DNA of 64,000 bases from contig OX422193.1 of the NCBI GenBank assembly GCA_949130485.1, positions 2,916,371 to 2,980,370 on the forward strand, given 5' to 3'. The stretch's first letter is position 1. Every line of letters begins with the position of its first letter. This stretch comes from Agelas oroides. Its lineage: Eukaryota > Porifera > Demospongiae > Agelasida > Agelasidae. Below are positions 13,291-23,647 of this stretch, in pieces. The position numbers and the translations under genes are program-made. The notes below the pieces were generated by a model. The model saw only the letters and a list, made by a program, of their open reading frames with translations, was not told the DNA's origin and did no database searches.

Positions 13291-13373
13291 CATGACATGG
13301 TTATTGATGGTTAAGGGGGGCCGAGTATAACCCCCAAACTCGGCCCCCCTTAACCATCAATAACCATGTCATG
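13291..13373. repeat. Perfect 35-bp inverted repeat (hairpin)
   Basis: The arms 13291-13325 and 13339-13373 are exact reverse complements (they begin CATGACATGGTTATTGATGG) around a 13-nt loop. The stem contains a GGGGGGCC block. The hairpin begins 12 bp after the stop of the ZAD-like ORF. It may be a tiny foldback insertion or part of element A. Confidence 0.95.
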
Positions 13374-13717
13374 GTAGTCATAATTATTCAATTACCCAGT
13401 TTGTATCGAGTGCTGTATCTGTACTACATCTGTGCTGTACTAGTATAGCTACTACCATGCTCATGTACCTGTGATGGCCCAAACGGGCTCAACTATTCCA
13501 ATTAAATCATCAGAAAATAGCCCGGAGTCCCCACATCTTGGGGAGAGTAAACGCATGCACGCGCAAACAGTAGCCTCGTTCCCAGGCCTACCCCGTTTTT
13601 TGTTCTTCGGTTTGCGTTCAGTATAATACACGGAGGCGGAAGAGCGCGAAAAACGGGGAAGGCCTGGGAACACTTCTCACGTGAATGACGTCTGGTGGAC
13701 GCGAGGTGGACGTAGTA

Positions 13718-13750
13718 GGGGGGGGGGGGAGGGGGGGGGGGGGGGGGGGG
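13718..13750 (+). repeat. Poly-G tract, possible G-quadruplex
   Basis: Twelve G, one A, then twenty G. It lies in one arm of a large palindrome whose other arm has only a short C run. Long homopolymers are also prone to assembly error, so the exact length is uncertain. Confidence 0.9.
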
Positions 13751-14035
13751 CGGTGCCCACCTACAAATACCGTACTAGACTTCATCATCGAACGCCCCAA
13801 CGATAGCCCGGACCCCAGACGTTCACGAGATCGACAGTAGTTGACTTCACCGGTAAGAAACTCGCTCTATGGTTTATTGCACACGAATTTGTAGTTGGGC
13901 ACCGCCCCCCCTACATCCACCTTGCGTCCACCAGACGTCATTCACGTGACAAGTGTTCCAGGCCTTCCCCGTTTTTCGCGCTCTTCCGCCTCCGTGTATT
14001 ATACTGAAACCGAAGAACAAAAAACGGGGTAGGCC

Positions 14036-16385
14036 CAGCAATTGACTTAAAATAGAGAAAATTTCCATGGGTTACCCATGGGACTGATTTAAGTCACCCT
14101 TCCCGTGGGTGTCTCATGGGACTGATTTAAGTCACCGAAATCCATGGGACACCCATGGGAATGTTTTAAGTCACTACAGTTGACTTAAGTTGCCTTGATA
14201 TACTATTCCATCCTATCTCTCATGGGACCATTTTAAGTCAAGTCATTACAGAGTATGCCCCTGTCATCTCACATCATCAGAGTAAGTCCCTACTAATTAC
14301 CAAGTCTCTGGCAGACAGTGACTTAAAATGGTCCCATGAGTAATAGTACTCCATACACAAATTTCATGGGACAATTTTAAGTCCAGTAATTAAAGAGTAC
14401 ACCCCTGTCATTCACATCATCACAGTAAGTCCCTAATGATTACCAAGTCTCAGGAAGACAGTGACTTAAAATGGTCCCATGAGTAATACTATCCACACTA
14501 TTTCTGGTGGGACCATTTTAAGTCAAGTTATTGAAGAGTATGCTCCTATCATACCACCTCATCCAAGTAAGTACCTGTGTCAAATACCAAGTCTCTTGCA
14601 TCATACTATAGGGTCATTGACTAGAATAGTATGTTGCAACACAGCAGTCTTGCATCAAGAATATTGTAGCTAGTACTGTAGTCCCATAACGCAGTGCTAA
14701 AGCCCCACCTCCAGAAAATTGTTGTACTTGTACAGTACCTCCTGAGTATTACAGTGCTGCAGCCCCACCTCCATAATACTGAATCAGAATGCAGAATGTA
14801 AACAACTCATCCCACTTAAGATATGCAATGCTTAACATTCATAAATTGGACAAGGCAGTTTGTGCTAAGCATATTGCTACAGAAAGTAGTGTAAGTATTT
14901 CCCACAGCGACAGAAGTGAGATAGCAAGGCGTTCTGCGGCTCAAACAAGGCAAAGGCAACATCTGGCTAAAATTTATCCTGATGATTTGAAAGCACAAAA
15001 AGACCTCCAGACTGAGCATGTCACATTGGCCAAGGATGTAAGATGTATGATTTGCAATTTGTTAAGTTGCCTCATATACTTTCCAACTTCTTCTTATAGT
15101 AAGAGTGTGTGATCATTTCAACAATGTGGCTGATCAGCATGAGAAATGTAATGCATACTTTTTGTAACTAAGAACATGTAATCAGCAGTCATGCTGCTTT
15201 TTCTTAATTCAATCGGCCGTCACATAGCAAAGAAACTTCTAAGGCTAAAAAATATTATTAACCAATGATGACAGTGACAGTGACTTTGAAGTATTATCTG
15301 GGCCAAGTGAAAACAAGTGAAGGAACATTAGTATACAATTATGTGCACACATGGTAGTTATTATGTATTAACAACACTTTCACTTTCCCAACGACAAGGA
15401 CTTGAGGTTTACTTGCTAACTGTATTGCAATGCAGACATTTGAGTTTGCACTCCATGCATGATTGATAACCTATTTGCTAGCACTCCACCAGACTGTAGT
15501 CCACACATCAATATATAGTCAGGAAGAATTATATCAACATCATATTCTTGTTAAAGTTATGATTGAGTTTGGAATTGACTACATCTTCATTTAGATTTTC
15601 AGCATTGGATAATTAACCTCATTCCAGTTAAGTGTATGCTGTCTACATATCATGTCCACTTATCCTTTCTGTCACAACAGTGACTTGTAATCCAGGAAGA
15701 CAGTTACTCAGATGATGTGAGATGACAGGGGCATACTCTTTGATAACTTGACTTAAAATGGTCCCACCAGAAATAGTGTGGATAGTATTACTCATGGGAC
15801 CATTTTAAGTCACTGTCTTCCTGAGACTTGGTAATCATTAGGGACTTACTCTGATGATGTGAATGACAGGGGCATACTCTTTGATAACTTGACTTAAAAT
15901 GGTCCCACCAGAAATAAGTGTGGATAGTATTACTCATGGGACCATTTTAAGTCACTGTCTTCCTGAGACTTGGTAATCATTAGGGACTTACTCTGATGAT
16001 GTGAGATGACAGGGGCATACTCTTTAATGACTTGACTTAAAATGGTCCCATGAGAGGTAGCATGGAGTATTACTCATGGGACCATTTTAAGTCACTGTCT
16101 GCCAGAGACTTGGTAATTAGTAGGGACTTACTCTGATGATATGAGATGACAGGGGCATACTCTTTAATGACTTGACTTAAAATGGTCCCATGAGAGATAG
16201 GATGGAATATATAGTATATCAAGGCAACTTAAGTCAACTGTAGTGACTTAAAACATTCCCATGGGTGTCCATGGATTTCGGTGACTTAAATCAGTCCCAT
16301 GAGACACCCATGGGAAGGGTGACTTAAAAATCAGTCCCATGGGTAACCCATGGGAATTTTTTTTACCATTTTAAGTCCATTGCTG
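14036..16385. mobile_element. Element C: very long inverted repeats built of internal repeats
   Basis: The left arm (14036 to about 14590) and right arm (about 15690 to 16385) are inverted copies beginning CAGCAATTGACTTAAAAT. Each arm holds many copies, in both orientations, of GACTTAAAATGGTCCCATGA, arranged in units of roughly 165 bp. The right arm has one unit more than the left. The core, about 14590-15690, has no recognisable transposase. The insertion splits the right arm of element B after GGGGTAGGCC. Multiple subterminal motifs suggest transposase-binding arrays. The superfamily is unknown to me. Confidence 0.8.
14789..15112 (+). CDS. Unassigned ORF in the core of element C
   Basis: A 107-residue frame, the longest in the core between the long inverted repeats. 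Residues about 44-85 (ISHSDRSEIARRSAAQTRQR onward) are charged and possibly helical. The coding-looking part ends near GATGTAAGAT, which could be a splice donor, after which the residues become low in complexity. It has no recognised domain. It could be an exon of an element-encoded protein or chance; I lean to uncertain. Confidence 0.25.
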   Translation: MQNVNNSSHLRYAMLNIHKLDKAVCAKHIATESSVSISHSDRSEIARRSAAQTRQRQHLAKIYPDDLKAQKDLQTEHVTLAKDVRCMICNLLSCLIYFPTSSYSKSV

Positions 16386-16548
16386 CACAACCCCTGGGAA
16401 CGAGGCTACAAAAACAGTGTGTACCAGGCCCTCCTCCGTTTTTCGCGTGCGCCGGGGACGAGGCTACTGTTAATGCAGCCTGGCAAGCGTACCTAAAATG
16501 ATTATTGCCCGAGTAATTTATGTCGTCTAATATGTTGCCGCTAAGATC

Positions 16549-17157
16549 TAGCCTCGTTCCCAGGCCCCGTCTGAAAAATCGAGAAAGGGGCCTGGCAGCG
16601 TTTCCGTGTATTTTCTGTCGTCATTACCTCTAAAAATTGAGGAGCCAATCAGATTGCGGAATGAAACCACGCGGAACGTGATCCCATCACATGCGCACGA
16701 GGCCAAACGTGCCAACTATGTAGAGTAGCTCGTGATGGCATCGTCTGTGTCTCCTACATACGTGCGGCAGTGGTGTCGCGTTTGCGGGAGATCGGTGGAC
16801 GATCGAAATCGGAGAGCGCTGTTTACCCACACGCGGGTTATCGAGACAAACTCCCCGATCGTCAGTTGACACTTGCTTGGGTCCCGATCAACTGAGACGA
16901 TCTGTCGGGATTTGTGTATAGACAGTGTGCATCCGAGCTGAATAGATAAACACGGAAGATAGCATACTACAGCATCGCTTGTTCAACTCGCTCTTGCACG
17001 CAATTGCATGATATAGTCAGCTGACATCAACGGTTGCAGTAAGGCGTGTCCTACCGTAGTACGCGTTTGATGACGTTTACATTAGCGACAGAAAATATAC
17101 GGAAGTGCTACCAGGCCCCTTTCCCGATTTTTCGGACGGGGCCTGGGAACGAGGCTA
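16549..17157. mobile_element. TIR element Z (about 610 bp) with a broken ZAD-like ORF
   Basis: Terminal inverted repeats of about 71 bp start TAGCCTCGTTCCCAGGCC and run through a CGAGAAAGGGGCCTGG-like block to TTTTCTGTCG, matched by 17086-17157. Paralogous spacers show the uninterrupted site (GCCGCTAAGATCAGCGC near 32070 and 42700). GCTAAG occurs on both sides, a possible short target duplication. Its terminal sequence is shared with elements A and B, so these belong to one related group. Confidence 0.8.
16735..16946 (+). pseudogene. ZAD-like zinc-finger relic in element Z
   Basis: From ATG 16735 the frame reads a C-x2-C motif in WCRVCGRSVDDRNRRALF, clearly related to the ZAD-like ORF at 12992, then stops at TGA 16867. 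The second half of the domain continues in another frame near 16908 (FVYRQCASELNR), where the first cysteine of the second pair has become Y. One frameshift, one stop and one lost ligand mark it as dead. Its distance inside the TIR (about 185 bp) parallels the ORF in element A. Confidence 0.6.
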
Positions 17158-17520
17158 GCTAAGCGGCGTGTGTTATTGGTAAATTATGAATCTCATTAAT
17201 AACGTAAGTCGGCTACAATCTTGTGGATCCTGCGCGCGTGTAATTCAATTCTTGTTCAGTTAAGTACTCGCGCAGTGCTACACCTTGGAAAGGATTGCAA
17301 GCTAGTGCTCACTTTGCAAGATTAAACCGCCACCTTAGAAAGGATTGCCAGTGGATGCCAGACCAACGTTTCCTCACTTTCAGGATAGAATTGAGCGTGT
17401 CTACGTACAACTAACGCCACGTACTACCTTTATTACGAAGAGATCCCAATCAAGACACCTAAATCACTGGACCAGAGGTTTGCCAACCTAAAGTAGTGTC
17501 TGTACACAGGCAATAAACTG
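17158..17520 (+). pseudogene. Relic exon-like segment Q, copy 1
   Basis: A segment shared with 32070-32271 plus 37138-37177 plus 38931-39000, with 42720-43049, and (less decayed) with 58900-59060. In the better copies the + frame reads YEEIFILQIKTP...QRFANL; here that stretch is damaged (GAGATCCCAATCAAGACACC). This looks like an old protein-coding exon multiplied with the spacer. The gene of origin is unknown. Confidence 0.4.
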
Positions 17521-19861
17521 CAGCCTTTCGGTATGCTATTTTGTCTAATGTGCTGCTTTGTGTACTAGTGTTCTACTAGCTAGCGCTTAGGTATACGAAG
17601 ATCACAACCAGTGGTAGCCACTATGAGAATGTAGAACATTGTGTGGTCAGTCTGAGCAAGCAGTGTTCTTAGAACTGCACTGAGTATGTAAACTGCTTGC
17701 TTTATCACCACAGTTTTCAGAGCTCAGTTGTGTAGCTAAAATTTGGTTTTCAAATATTCAAAGTTCTCACCCACTGTAATATCCATGCAGTGATTTGAAA
17801 GTGCTCTTGTTGCATCTTGGCAATACTGCTCATAAGTTTACATGTATACCATTTCATAAGCACTGTTTTCTGCATTATTGCAGCTATCTGCACCGCCATG
17901 GGATTCCTTTCTCTTTTTTTTTTAAACATTTCTGACTTAGTCTCTGGTCAGCAATGCATCTGCACTAGCATTGGCTGATATGACAGTCCTGCTTTTACAC
18001 ATACATAACCGAGATTGGTTGCCCTGGTAACAGAAAAGCTGAAGAAACAATGCATAGTTAATGCACATATTTTGCTAATTGTGTACAACAACCAGAGAGG
18101 AAGCTTCTAAGGCCAATCTATAACCAGGATCTTGCAGTTAGTAACCACTGAGCATCTGTGAAGGGCCAGGTCATGCCGTTTGCATCAAAGAGCGTGGGAT
18201 AAGAACTTTGAGATACAGTAATTGAGTTTGGGACAGAGACAGAAGTATTTTATCAAAAGCATCATCTATTTGAAGTGCAGTTGTAGCGACTCCCTCAAAG
18301 ATGTTCTGGAGGTTGTCAGTCGATTTAGGCTCGTGTCACTTATGCAATTAGCCTCTGATACTTAAATAAACTTACCACAACCGCTGTCTCCTCAGCTTGT
18401 CTGCAACCAGGTTAACCACTCAGTGGTTAAAATAACCGATCTGTTATGCAGTGTATGTTTGTGTGTCCTTGTCCAGTTTTTCTGGACAGTGGAAAGGTGG
18501 GCAGGTAGCTAAACTAGAGTAGAAGGGTTGTCTTAATCATCAGCCACACTTACTAATAATGCTGTGTCTAGAGTACTGGTGTCATAAAATTTTGGAGCCC
18601 CTATGAAGTCCTTAGGAAGGTCAAACCACACGATCAAGACTAAATACTGCCAGCCTGATAGGTACTGGTACAACATCGCTGAACCATGGAACAATCAGCC
18701 AGCAAAGGTGAGTGTTGCCTGTAAGGAGAACGTCATAATATGCATACACGCAGACTTCAATTATTGCAGACATTTTGGTGATCTGCATGAGCCGGGCGGT
18801 ACTGCGGTACTGCTTGTACACATACGTACCAAATAGTGGTTGCCCTGGTTACTGTTTGGTTAATGTATGTTTTGCTAATTGCATAAGACAACCACAGAGG
18901 AAGCTTCAAAGACCAATCTATAACCAGGATCTTGCACTTAGTAAGCGTTGAACATCTGTGAAGGAGTCACACCCTCGTTTGTATGCAATAACAACCATGA
19001 TTGTTTAGATATAGTAATCACTAAACATGTGAGAGAGTCACCTTTCCGTACAGGAAAAGGTGAGTGTTGCCTAGTAAGGCGACGGACTAAAACAACCTAT
19101 ATGCTTTGCAGTGTATATTTGTATACAATGTCACAGTATTAAAATTTGTCAGGGGAAAGTCAGTCAAAAGAAGTCTATAAATCAAGACCACATTCTTTTC
19201 ACTTACCAAGTTCAAGTATACCAGTGATTCCCTATGTTCATCAACAAGCTAGGCAAACCCATTCAGACTCACTAATTCAATAATCTTGTTCCGAAACCCA
19301 CTCAAAACTACTGCTTCAACACACCACAGAAATTGGTATGAAATTGATCTTGTGCACACATACATATATGGTGCACATAACCCGATTCGTTTTACAAGAA
19401 TTTAGTATGACTGTAGCTTTGTTCTAGCAACTAATTAACCTATAGCCTAACAAGGGACTAACCGTGGAAATGTTTGTGAAAAAATAACCCTCCCCGACCC
19501 TTACACCCTAACAATTAACGGGTTGGAGTACCAATACACTTCCAGGCCCCGCCCATCTTTTGCAATGCAGAAAAGTGCACGAAAGAGCCCGGTGTCATGT
19601 AAAAATTGGCCCCAAAATATTAAACTTCTTGGGCCCCAGGGCCCCAAAATTCCAACATCTTGCATGGGGGCCCATGGGGCATTTTTGAGGCCCCCCTTGT
19701 GAGATTGGGGCCCCCCATACATCATGTTATAGTGGATGAGTCTAATGGTAGTTAACTGTAAGTAGAAGTTATGTAGAGTCTGTTGACCTATAAAAACATA
19801 GCTAAGTAGAAGTTATGTAGAGTCTGTTGACCTATAGAAACAATTTACATATATGGCAACA
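17521..19861. other. Spacer: paralogous relic repeats, no gene
   Basis: Holds the block common to 39060-40740, 43110-44340 and 47210-49300 (CAACCAGTGGTAGCCACTA..., AACCAGGATCTTGCAGTTAG...). On the - strand this preserves a shared broken frame with the motif LSVTRATT in other copies. From 19150 onward it resembles the spacer upstream of copy A, including the GGCCCC-rich block (19610-19720) and two 43-bp repeats. Confidence 0.6.
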
Positions 19862-19865
19862 TTAA

Positions 19866-20840
19866 GGTAGGACAACCTTGAATCACAAATCTCCGAGCCA
19901 TGTGGACGGACTGATGGGTAATGTCTAAGCGTACACAAGATTCACAAAAAGTTTGTACCAAACTGCTTTCTCTAGCTGATAATGCCAAAAAACTCAATTT
20001 TTAGTCCCTCAGCTAAAATAAAAATTTGCACCCTCTCCAAGGCTCCACCCCCAGTCTGACCACATCATCAACACACACACAAAACAAGTAAAATCTTTAC
20101 GTATGGGTTTGTCCTGGGACCACTTCAGTTCCAGTCTACAGGCCAAAACACACATTTGACCTCAAAAACAGTAAATTTGGCTATGCTGGCTTTCAAGAAA
20201 AATTCGACAAACCTCCACTCAAACCAACCAACACTGAGGCCAGTTTCAGAAAGCTCAACACACGCTCTACAAAACTACGTATGCTTTTTCCCGCTCACCT
20301 CCAGGCCAGGGAGTTATGCCCACAAACCTACTCCCTGTCATTGCCCCTAGAATGGAGCCAAGTTACACACATTCCCGCTAGCATAAAATCGGGCGGGGCC
20401 TACAAGCCCGAAAAGTCAGCTTTCTACAGTACCTTTGCCAGACAACTGTGTGATGACACCCGTCTTCCAGGAGGGCTCTCTGCCTTTCCACCACACTCAC
20501 AAACATTCAAGCCCACTCAGGCAAGCTTTGCACACACAAATAGCCAACCATCACATTCAACGAGCTAGAAAATCTTTTTAATGTGTGTTTTTTTTTTTTT
20601 TTTTTTTTAAGTGTTGGAGGATTTCTTCAAAGTTCCGCCCAGCCACATGAAAGTGCCGCCAGACCACTACAAAGGGCCGCAGGCCACATCAAAGGGACAC
20701 GCCCCCCTTGTTGATTCCGGTTGCCGCCATGGGAAAGTGTAAACAAGCCAATGAATTTCAATCGCGCCATTATGGTCACCCGACTCATTAATTATTCATG
20801 AGCGGAATCGGCCCGATTCACGATTCAAGGTTGTCCTACC
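19866..20840. mobile_element. TTAA-flanked element D with perfect 19-bp TIRs
   Basis: Left end GGTAGGACAACCTTGAATC (19866-19884) and right end its exact complement (20822-20840), flanked by TTAA at 19862-19865 and 20841-20844. The empty site is visible at about 50045 (GGCTACATTAATGACATCAG). TTAA targeting fits the piggyBac or Kolobok superfamilies. It contains a T tract (20588-20609) and two open frames (20156-20350 and 20281-20568) without recognisable domains, so it is probably non-autonomous. Confidence 0.85.
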
Positions 20841-20844
20841 TTAA

Positions 20845-21835
20845 GGTGGCAGAGAACCCTGTACTTTCAAGGTCGACAAACCTGGAATCCAAGCTGATAG
20901 ACTTCTTTGTCTTGTTAATCTTTTAGCGCACAGTCAGTTTTGGGAGTCTTCAACCGTTCATTCTCCGTAAAATTGGGGATTTTCCCTGTTTCCTGTCGGC
21001 ATTGCCATCCAATAATCAGTTTATAATTAAGTTAGTTAAGATGTGGCCTGGCGGAACCCCTCATGTGGTGGTCGGAACTTTGAAGATAAGCTTAGATCGA
21101 CTTATTAAAGAAGAAGAAAAAAAAAAGGAGTTTAGTTGAGTGCTGTAGTGTAAGTAGCTGTGAGTAGTGCGTGATGCCTGCTTGTGAAAGCAAGCTTGTG
21201 TCTAGAAGCAGCAGAAAGGCCACAGTGGCCAAGACTGTACTCATTGGGTAGGCCCAGGTCTTGCGATCGTATGCCAAGCCTAGTAGGTGAGCGTGGCCCG
21301 GAGCTTCGAGTGCCGGGCTGTGCTTTAACTAGAATGCGCGAATATATCGTTGGTACTACGCTGAAGTGGACAAGAAAGCTGAAGAGTGGTTGTGTGTGGA
21401 ACAGAGCCGTGAGTTGTTTAGCAACATAAGGGGGAGAGGTGGGGCTAGTAATGCTTGCTTCCACTCGTGAATGAGCCCCTCCCGTAGACAAGCTGTGAAT
21501 TGTTTGAAATGTGCATTCATTTTGGTGCAGTCAAAGTTGTCCATTCCAAGAGTAGAGTCTAGCCTGACTTTGAGAGTAGCTCTGAACAAAAGCTGGCACA
21601 GACTGATTTGAGATACATTGGTGGTTAGGACGCTACCTACAGTGAGCATGTAGATGCGTCCATCGAGCCGCAATTTTGGGTCATGAATATATTAATAAGC
21701 TACTAAAACCCTTTTAGGCAAAGCAAGATTGCCCTAAACCAAACCCTAACCCTGAAACTAGGAGTAACACTGGTCCTGACTGTAACCCAGGTTTATGTTT
21801 TCGGTAACCTCCGCCGACTGACTTCCGCCGCCACC
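20845..21835. mobile_element. TTAA-flanked element E, copy 2 (complete)
   Basis: Begins GGTGGCAGAGAACC and ends GCCGCCACC, flanked by TTAA (20841-20844, shared with element D, and 21836-21839). Length 991 bp. Related copies: 7639-8177 (truncated) and 29472-30473. On the - strand a frame around 21673-21356 reads LGMDNFDCTKMNAHF and CLREGLIHEWKQAL, preserved in all three copies though its ends differ, so a former protein-coding stretch is possible. No transposase is recognisable. Confidence 0.8.
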
Positions 21836-21839
21836 TTAA

Positions 21840-22912
21840 GTACATAGAACAAGTGGAACACTTCCAGTTATCAGTGTTAGAGCTACTACATATACCTGGT
21901 GAAGAACACCAGAAGCTTTTTCAAGCTTATAGTTGTTACGCTGGCACTTCTCACATGTGTTAATCTGATTGATACAAGGTTAGTATTAGAACATTATAGG
22001 TATAGTTAGCTCAAAGTAGTCATGGACTCACCTATTTGATCACATCCTTGCTCTGCCCAGACCAGTATTACTTGAACACAGAGTCCAGGCTCTTTGAAAA
22101 ACTGCAACAATTTTTAGAACAAACAGGCTGCGTTTCGTGTATTGTTTAACCAACTACACGCTCAACGCTTGGTGTGTACTACAGTTGCCCTGCTAGATAG
22201 GTAAGTGTGGGAACTTACCCAGGCCCTCTCCCGCTTATCCGTACTGTAAGCAACAAAAAATCTGGGCAAGGCCTGGGAATGAGGCTAGTATGCCTGTCCA
22301 TCTGTAGCATCCTACATTAATTGTGCAATTTGTAATATTTTCACCTTGCATAAGCGTCAGAACTTAGCTGAGAGCTTAGCTGATTTGAAAAATGAACAGC
22401 ACGTACCACCCAGGATGCATGGCACCTTACTATTAAATGATTTCTTACCTCACTGTGTACAACCTACGGCAGAAATACTAGGCTGTTCTCATGTGATTAA
22501 AGGATGGCAGAGCTTGGTCTACGCAACGCATTGAAGGCAGGTGTTGAGAAGACCCATTGAACTTCATGATGGTTAGCATCATTTTGTGCAAATGTTGTTC
22601 CTGTTCTACCCAAGTTGTTAGGGTAGGGGGGGGGGGGGGGGGCAAAACTACAAGAATCATGAAAAATAGAAATAAACAATTGTGCATTGAGAGGAGGAAA
22701 TGCATTTTCCATTCTTACATGGCCTGGGTGCCAGGCTGTGAGTAGTAATACAGGTACTAACTTTGCTACAGGTACTTTGCTAATCTGTGTAATGCTTGGT
22801 AGTTAGTACTGGCAATGCAATGATGTGCTTGCATGCACTGTTTTGCTGCTCAAAACCAACTTCTGCTGCAATGCTGCATGATTACAGAATATTGTCTTAA
22901 CTTCAATTTCAG
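21840..22912. other. Spacer upstream of copy B
   Basis: Paralogous to 9030-10202, 44950-46004 and 50045-51198. Contains the MITE-like block at about 22195-22290 and a run of 17 G at 22626-22642 at the position where copy A has 11 G and copies D and E have GGGGG interrupted by TT. No gene seen. Confidence 0.7.
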
Positions 22913-23647
22913 ATGTCAGCAGCTTGGGTGTGGATTCCAACTGTCTTCTTAAGTTTTCTCATATTGAATGTTACTGCTTCGCAATCACAAACATGTGACG
23001 AGCCATTCCGGGCTACAATAACAGTTGTAACTGATGTGACATTTCCCGCTTCAAGAAGCTTTTTGGATCCTGATCATGTCTTTTATAGGGAGATCCTACG
23101 GTTCACAGATGAAGAGATTGATCGAGAGAGAGAGGCTGCAATACATTTCTTCAGAAATACTTATTGGCTCAACTTCACCAATGTGGAGCCTGATGAACAG
23201 GGACAAAGAATTTTGGGTAATGCAACATTTCAAACAGTATTACTCCCCACTAACTACACATATGTCTTCAATAGCTGGTTGGTGAATGGAAGAGCAAGGA
23301 CAAGGTGCTTCCGGTCGAGAAGAGGTGGTTTCCGGGTATTGTTTAGTGGTACAGTAATGCTGCATGGTGAATATGGTGGAGAAGAAGGAAGGTTGGCATT
23401 TGCAAATGATGTTGTTTTCTATGGACGTGAATATGCTTATGATGTTTGTGAACAACAAGGAATTATCTTCCAATTGGAGTCACCTACACCACTTCGTAAT
23501 GAACCATCTGATGGCTGGTTGGTTATCAATTATCGAGTTCGTAATCGCATGCTTGGAGAAGGAGTGCTTTGGGGGCTTGACCGATTGACTGCTGTAAACC
23601 CAACAACCTCACGATTTGAGGGTTATGAAGTTATCACGTTTCTCTAA
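22913..23647 (+). CDS. Secreted cysteine/glyco-protein, tandem family copy B
   Basis: A 244-residue intact member. It has a signal peptide at 1-23 (MSAAWVWIPTVFLSFLILNV), then CDEPF, the charged helix RFTDEEIDREREAA, the sequon NAT, NSWLVNGRARTRCF, LHGEYGGEEGRLAF, YDVCEQQ and the C-terminal ITFL. Only the three family cysteines are present. The TTTCAG 3' splice site lies immediately before the ATG, as in the other copies. It keeps all segments and is a good reference copy together with C. Role unknown; extracellular or vesicular location is inferred from the signal peptide alone. Confidence 0.85.
   Translation: MSAAWVWIPTVFLSFLILNVTASQSQTCDEPFRATITVVTDVTFPASRSFLDPDHVFYREILRFTDEEIDREREAAIHFFRNTYWLNFTNVEPDEQGQRILGNATFQTVLLPTNYTYVFNSWLVNGRARTRCFRSRRGGFRVLFSGTVMLHGEYGGEEGRLAFANDVVFYGREYAYDVCEQQGIIFQLESPTPLRNEPSDGWLVINYRVRNRMLGEGVLWGLDRLTAVNPTTSRFEGYEVITFL

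Larger units (their letters stand above)
13570..16409. mobile_element. Foldback element B with poly-G tract, split by element C
   Basis: The left arm from 13570 (GTAGCCTCGTTCCCAGGCCT) to about 13770 is the reverse complement of 13888-14035. The last part of that arm resumes at 16392-16409 (CTGGGAACGAGGCTAC) after element C. The palindrome without C is about 490 bp. Short A-rich flanks (AAACA and AAAAACA) may be target duplications. The left arm carries a G tract (13718-13750) far longer than the 7-8 C on the right arm, so it expanded after insertion. Confidence 0.75.
12830..16467. mobile_element. Composite TIR element A carrying a ZAD-like ORF
   Basis: The ends form imperfect terminal inverted repeats: GTAGCCTGGTACCCGG... 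at the left and the complement of GTAGCCTCGTCCCCGG... at the right, both followed inward by CCTGGTACACACTG. The empty site is readable in paralogous spacers (near 32010 and 42625, TGTTGATGCAGCCTGG); here the flanks read TGTTGAA and TGTTAAT, an imperfect target duplication. Just inside the left end is the 95-aa zinc-finger ORF. The interior is occupied by foldback element B (13570-16409), which itself contains element C (14036-16385). Superfamily unknown. Confidence 0.75.
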
